From Diploptera punctata (taxonomy: Eukaryota; Arthropoda; Insecta; Blattodea; Blaberidae), in assembly GCA_030220185.1 (NCBI GenBank), contig JASPKZ010002333.1, positions 558,001 to 622,000 of the forward strand: 64,000 nt of DNA, read 5' to 3'. Shown here one piece after another: positions 61,570-64,000 of this stretch. The notes under the pieces are model-generated. The model saw only the letters and a list, made by a program, of their open reading frames with translations, was not told the origin of the DNA and searched no databases. Position 1 is the stretch's first letter. Each line of letters starts with the position of its first letter. Both the position numbers and the translations under genes were made by a program.

Positions 61570-63140
61570 TTTTCCAGGTAGGGAAAACCAGCTGTAATGA
61601 CTAAACAGATCTGCTGACCTCATGTCATCCCTAAACTGGCTGAATGATCATCCACCTCTGTAAATAACACATCTAGACCCAGCCGTCCACCCCTTGGGAT
61701 ACCTCGGTCGTCATGACCATACTCCCAAGTCCTAGTTCTAGTCCTCCCTATCCTATGTTCGCGTCCACATTCAAGTTCACGGTCCTTACACCAACACCCC
61801 AGGGAGAGAGTGTTGGAGTTTGCAGTTCTGGGAATTGCTGAGCTACATAGTACATCAGGTCGCTCAATCCTAACGACCCCACAGTTGGTCCACGGGCTCC
61901 ATGAGCCTAGCCGGGAGGACTGCTGTCGCAGATCCACCGACCATTCCCCTGTTCTGCCTCCAGGGACGTGTCCTGCAGCCGTTGTGAGACCGGCTAGGGC
62001 TACAAGCCCAACAGTGTGAGACTTTTAGTACATCCAGGTGCTCATCTCCTGGCGACCCCACAGTTTGTCGACGGGCCCGTAGGCCGAGCCAGGAACCAGT
62101 ACAGTAGCTCCCCTCTGGACTGGTCCGAGCCGAGCCCTGGTGTGCCCCCAGGGACGCCTTCTGCAGCTGTTGTGGTCCAGCACGGAGCTCGCAAGCTCCA
62201 ACAGATGAGCAATTAGTAAGACAAGGCGCTCAACTCTTGCCTACCCCACTAATGGTTCACGAGTCCCTTGGACTTAACCGGGAGGACTGTCTAGCAGATC
62301 CACCGATCTTTCCCCCAGTGCACCAGCTGGGGACGTGTTTGGTTGCTGAAGTGGGTCCAGCCTGAGCATTAGTACGTCAGGTCGCTCAACTCCTGACGAC
62401 CTCACAGATTGTCCTTGGGTCACTCGGTTCCAGAGTCGGCGCTAAGTCTCACAGACCAAAAGACTGCGCTTCCTCCTTTCCCGAGCTTATTGACCTGGTG
62501 GTAATTCCCAGCATTACGCCCGGTATTGTCCCATCCAGCCCGTTCGCAAGACTAGGCCTAGTCGTGTAGCTGCTGTGAGGCAGCCCACTGAGCAATGTAG
62601 GCATCCAGGGAGCTCATCTCCCATGGTGCCCCCACAGATGGTCTCAGGTTCAATGAACCAAGAGAGCAGGAGCGCCAGATCTCCCACCGCCCCGCCAACG
62701 GCGGCACAGGCCCCCGCTGTGGGCCGGGATAGTTCAGGCTTGACAGCAGGCCCCTATCGCAAATAATTCTCCTGCTGACCCCACTCATGGTCTGCGAGTC
62801 CATCGGACTTGGAAGGGAGGACTGACTAGCAGATCCACCGACCTTTTCCCCACTACGCCACCGAGGGGACGCGTTTTGCTGCTGGAGTGGGCGCAGCACG
62901 AGCTATATAGTACGTCAGGTCGCTCGAGTCCTGACGACCCCACAAACGGCCCGCGGGTCCGTTCTGGACCTAGCCGGGAGGAATGCAAGCAAACCACCGA
63001 CCGTTCCCCTATCCACCACCCGGGGACGCGCCCTGTTGCTGTTGTGAGCACAGCTGGGGCCCAACGGACCCCCAGGGCGTAAATAACACAAGTGGATGTG
63101 AGGCCAAAGGCCTTCTAAGCCTGTTGTGCCATGGAGACTT
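61570..63140 (-). mobile_element. SINE family E split by a large insertion
   Basis: Left part (61570-61671: 'CTGCTGACCTCATGTCATCC', 'GAATGATCATCCACCTCTG') and right part (63091-63140: 'GTGGATGTGAGG', 'CTTCTAAGCCTGTTGTGCCA') together follow the family E order seen at 42040-42270 and 43420-43600. Confidence 0.7.
61660..63090. mobile_element. GC-rich tandem-repeat insertion with 12-bp target duplication
   Basis: GTAAATAACACA (61660-61671 and 63079-63090) bounds 1407 bp that is far richer in G+C than the rest of the window. Inside, degenerate units of roughly 150-190 bp repeat about seven times, each with 'GTCAGGTCGCTC..CTGACGACCCCACA', a 'GGTCCACGGG' type phrase, 'GCCGGGAGGA', 'GATCCACCGACC' and 'GGGGACG', for example from 61851, 62030, 62213, 62370 and 62905. 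ORFs run through on both strands because of composition and repetition; I see no known domain. The tandem array could be a promoter-like 5' region of a retroelement, but the class is unknown. Confidence 0.7.
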
Positions 63141-64000
63141 TTTCAGCATCATCATCCGGTATCATGGCAGCTGCCGCCGTCTTCCGGAAACCAAACGCCA
63201 TTCCTCTCTGTCCATCCATTGATCTTCCTCCATTCCTCTGATATTCATAACTGCTTGTACCCCTTCTATCCAAGTTTTCTTCGGTCTTCCTCTCTTCCAC
63301 CTTTCCATTGGGATCCATTCCATAACAATTTTTGGTAATCTTTTGCTCTGGCATTCTTTTGACATGACCATACCACTGCAATCTTTTCTTTTCTATAATG
63401 TCTATGACGTCCAGCTCCTCTTGTACACCCATAATTTCCCTTATTTCTTTATTTTCGTATTCTATCCATTCTAGATTTTCCAGCTGATCTTCTTAAAACA
63501 TCCATTTCTGTACTTAAAATTCTTTTCATTTCCCTGGTAGGAATTTGCCAGACTTCAGCACCATATGTTAAAATTCTCTGAATTATGGTTTGATATATTT
63601 GTAATTTTCTATTTTTTATAATATTTTTGCTCCACCAAACAGAGTTTAAAGCATTTATTGCTTGTTTTGTTTGTGCGATTCTATTTTGTTCCTAAATAAG
63701 TGCATTCAATACTAGGTTTTAGTTCTTCTCCATTGTTGAAATTTATATTTTCCATTTCTTCTCCTATACACAGGTATTTAGTTTTCTCAATGTTTATATA
63801 AAGTCCCCATTTTTCATATTCTTCTTTTAGTTTCTTAGCCATATATTCTATGTCATCGTGGTCCTGTGCTATTAATACCTGGTCATCTGCAAAATTTAGT
63901 GAATATACATGTGTATTTTGGATGGGTATGCCCATTTTTTGACATTTTTTCCTCCAGTCTCTTAGTACTCTTTTGAGATCAATTTTAAATAGAGTTGGAG
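63130..64000 (-). mobile_element. LINE reverse transcriptase copy, running off the window
   Basis: Minus strand from the window end: 'MGIPIQNTHVYSLNFADDQV' and 'LIAQDHDDIEYMAKKLKEEY' (catalytic Asp pair, ORF 63935-63681), then broken frames ('QTIIQRILTYGAEVWQIPTR' type near 63590-63530) and a C-terminal part 63432-63150 with 'KKRLQWYGHVKRMPEQKITK' and 'FGFRKTAAA'. Same lineage as 53465-54690. It begins inside the split SINE E region. Confidence 0.8.

Larger units (their letters stand above)
60441..64000 (+). other. Intron of the CstF-77 gene, incomplete
   Basis: After the exon ending at 60440 no further CstF-77 exon is seen. Two PLE hairpins, the split SINE, the GC-rich insertion and a LINE fill it. 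In 60960-61270 nothing is recognised. Confidence 0.7.

Noticed and set aside
61671..63078. CRISPR-like or rRNA origin for the regular repeats
   Set aside because: Units are diverged and 150-190 bp long without spacers of fixed size; no rRNA segment recognised. The genome is animal.
61620..63222. Numerous overlapping ORFs in the GC-rich block
   Set aside because: Open frames occur on both strands in all repeats, as expected from composition; no domain or consistent frame.

Overview
The window is animal nuclear DNA, most likely from an insect with a large, repeat-rich genome. It is AT-rich and packed with transposable elements typical of arthropods. One host gene can be supported: the + strand orthologue of cleavage stimulation factor subunit 3 (CstF-77; suppressor of forked in flies), the HAT-repeat scaffold of the mRNA 3'-end processing complex CstF. 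Eight consecutive coding exons (13050-13147, duplicated at 14738-14835; 17438-17591; 24040-24273; 30547-30738; 39821-40012; 43747-43993; 49450-49519; 60344-60440) join in frame with GT/AG borders. They encode about 430 residues of the middle of the protein. The gene starts before the window and continues past it. I cannot name a species.

Everything else lies in the introns or upstream. It includes: several LINE lineages (an RNase H-bearing element at 32284-35324 with a truncated copy near 5 kb, and RTE-like pieces near 3, 8, 19, 21, 27.7, 29, 38, 53-55, 59-60 and 63-64 kb); at least five tRNA-derived SINE families; mariner-type transposons (11.8-14.6 kb and 50-53 kb); a Tigger/pogo-like relic; a short non-autonomous Helitron (45336-45729); and a 1.4-kb GC-rich tandem-repeat insertion (61672-63078).

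The outstanding content is a set of about 17 Penelope-like retroelement (PLE) insertions. Long copies encode a reverse transcriptase with a YVDD motif and a GIY-YIG endonuclease (46841-48475; pair at 54900-58636). Others keep only the endonuclease (10140-11726, 26697-27725, 40258-41959, 44713-45139). Many are bare 100-250 bp hairpins. Most follow one plan: two copies joined head to head as an inverted repeat, each outer arm carrying a hammerhead ribozyme core (CUGANGA / stem II / GAAA / short self-complementary stem III), a roughly 20-40 bp 'tail' on one side only (consensus near GGAAGTAACATTATGAGGT), and flanking target duplications of about 9-16 bp. The helices differ between copies while the core is kept, which supports ribozyme function. 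One element duplicated a splice donor of the host gene, and others nest in SINEs, mariners or each other.

A second anomaly is local: the 98-bp first exon of the window is present three times (+, -, +) inside a 3-kb palindromic structure built around a fold-back mariner. That is either a real template-switch rearrangement or an assembly artefact. All boundaries were read by eye; nothing was computed or searched.
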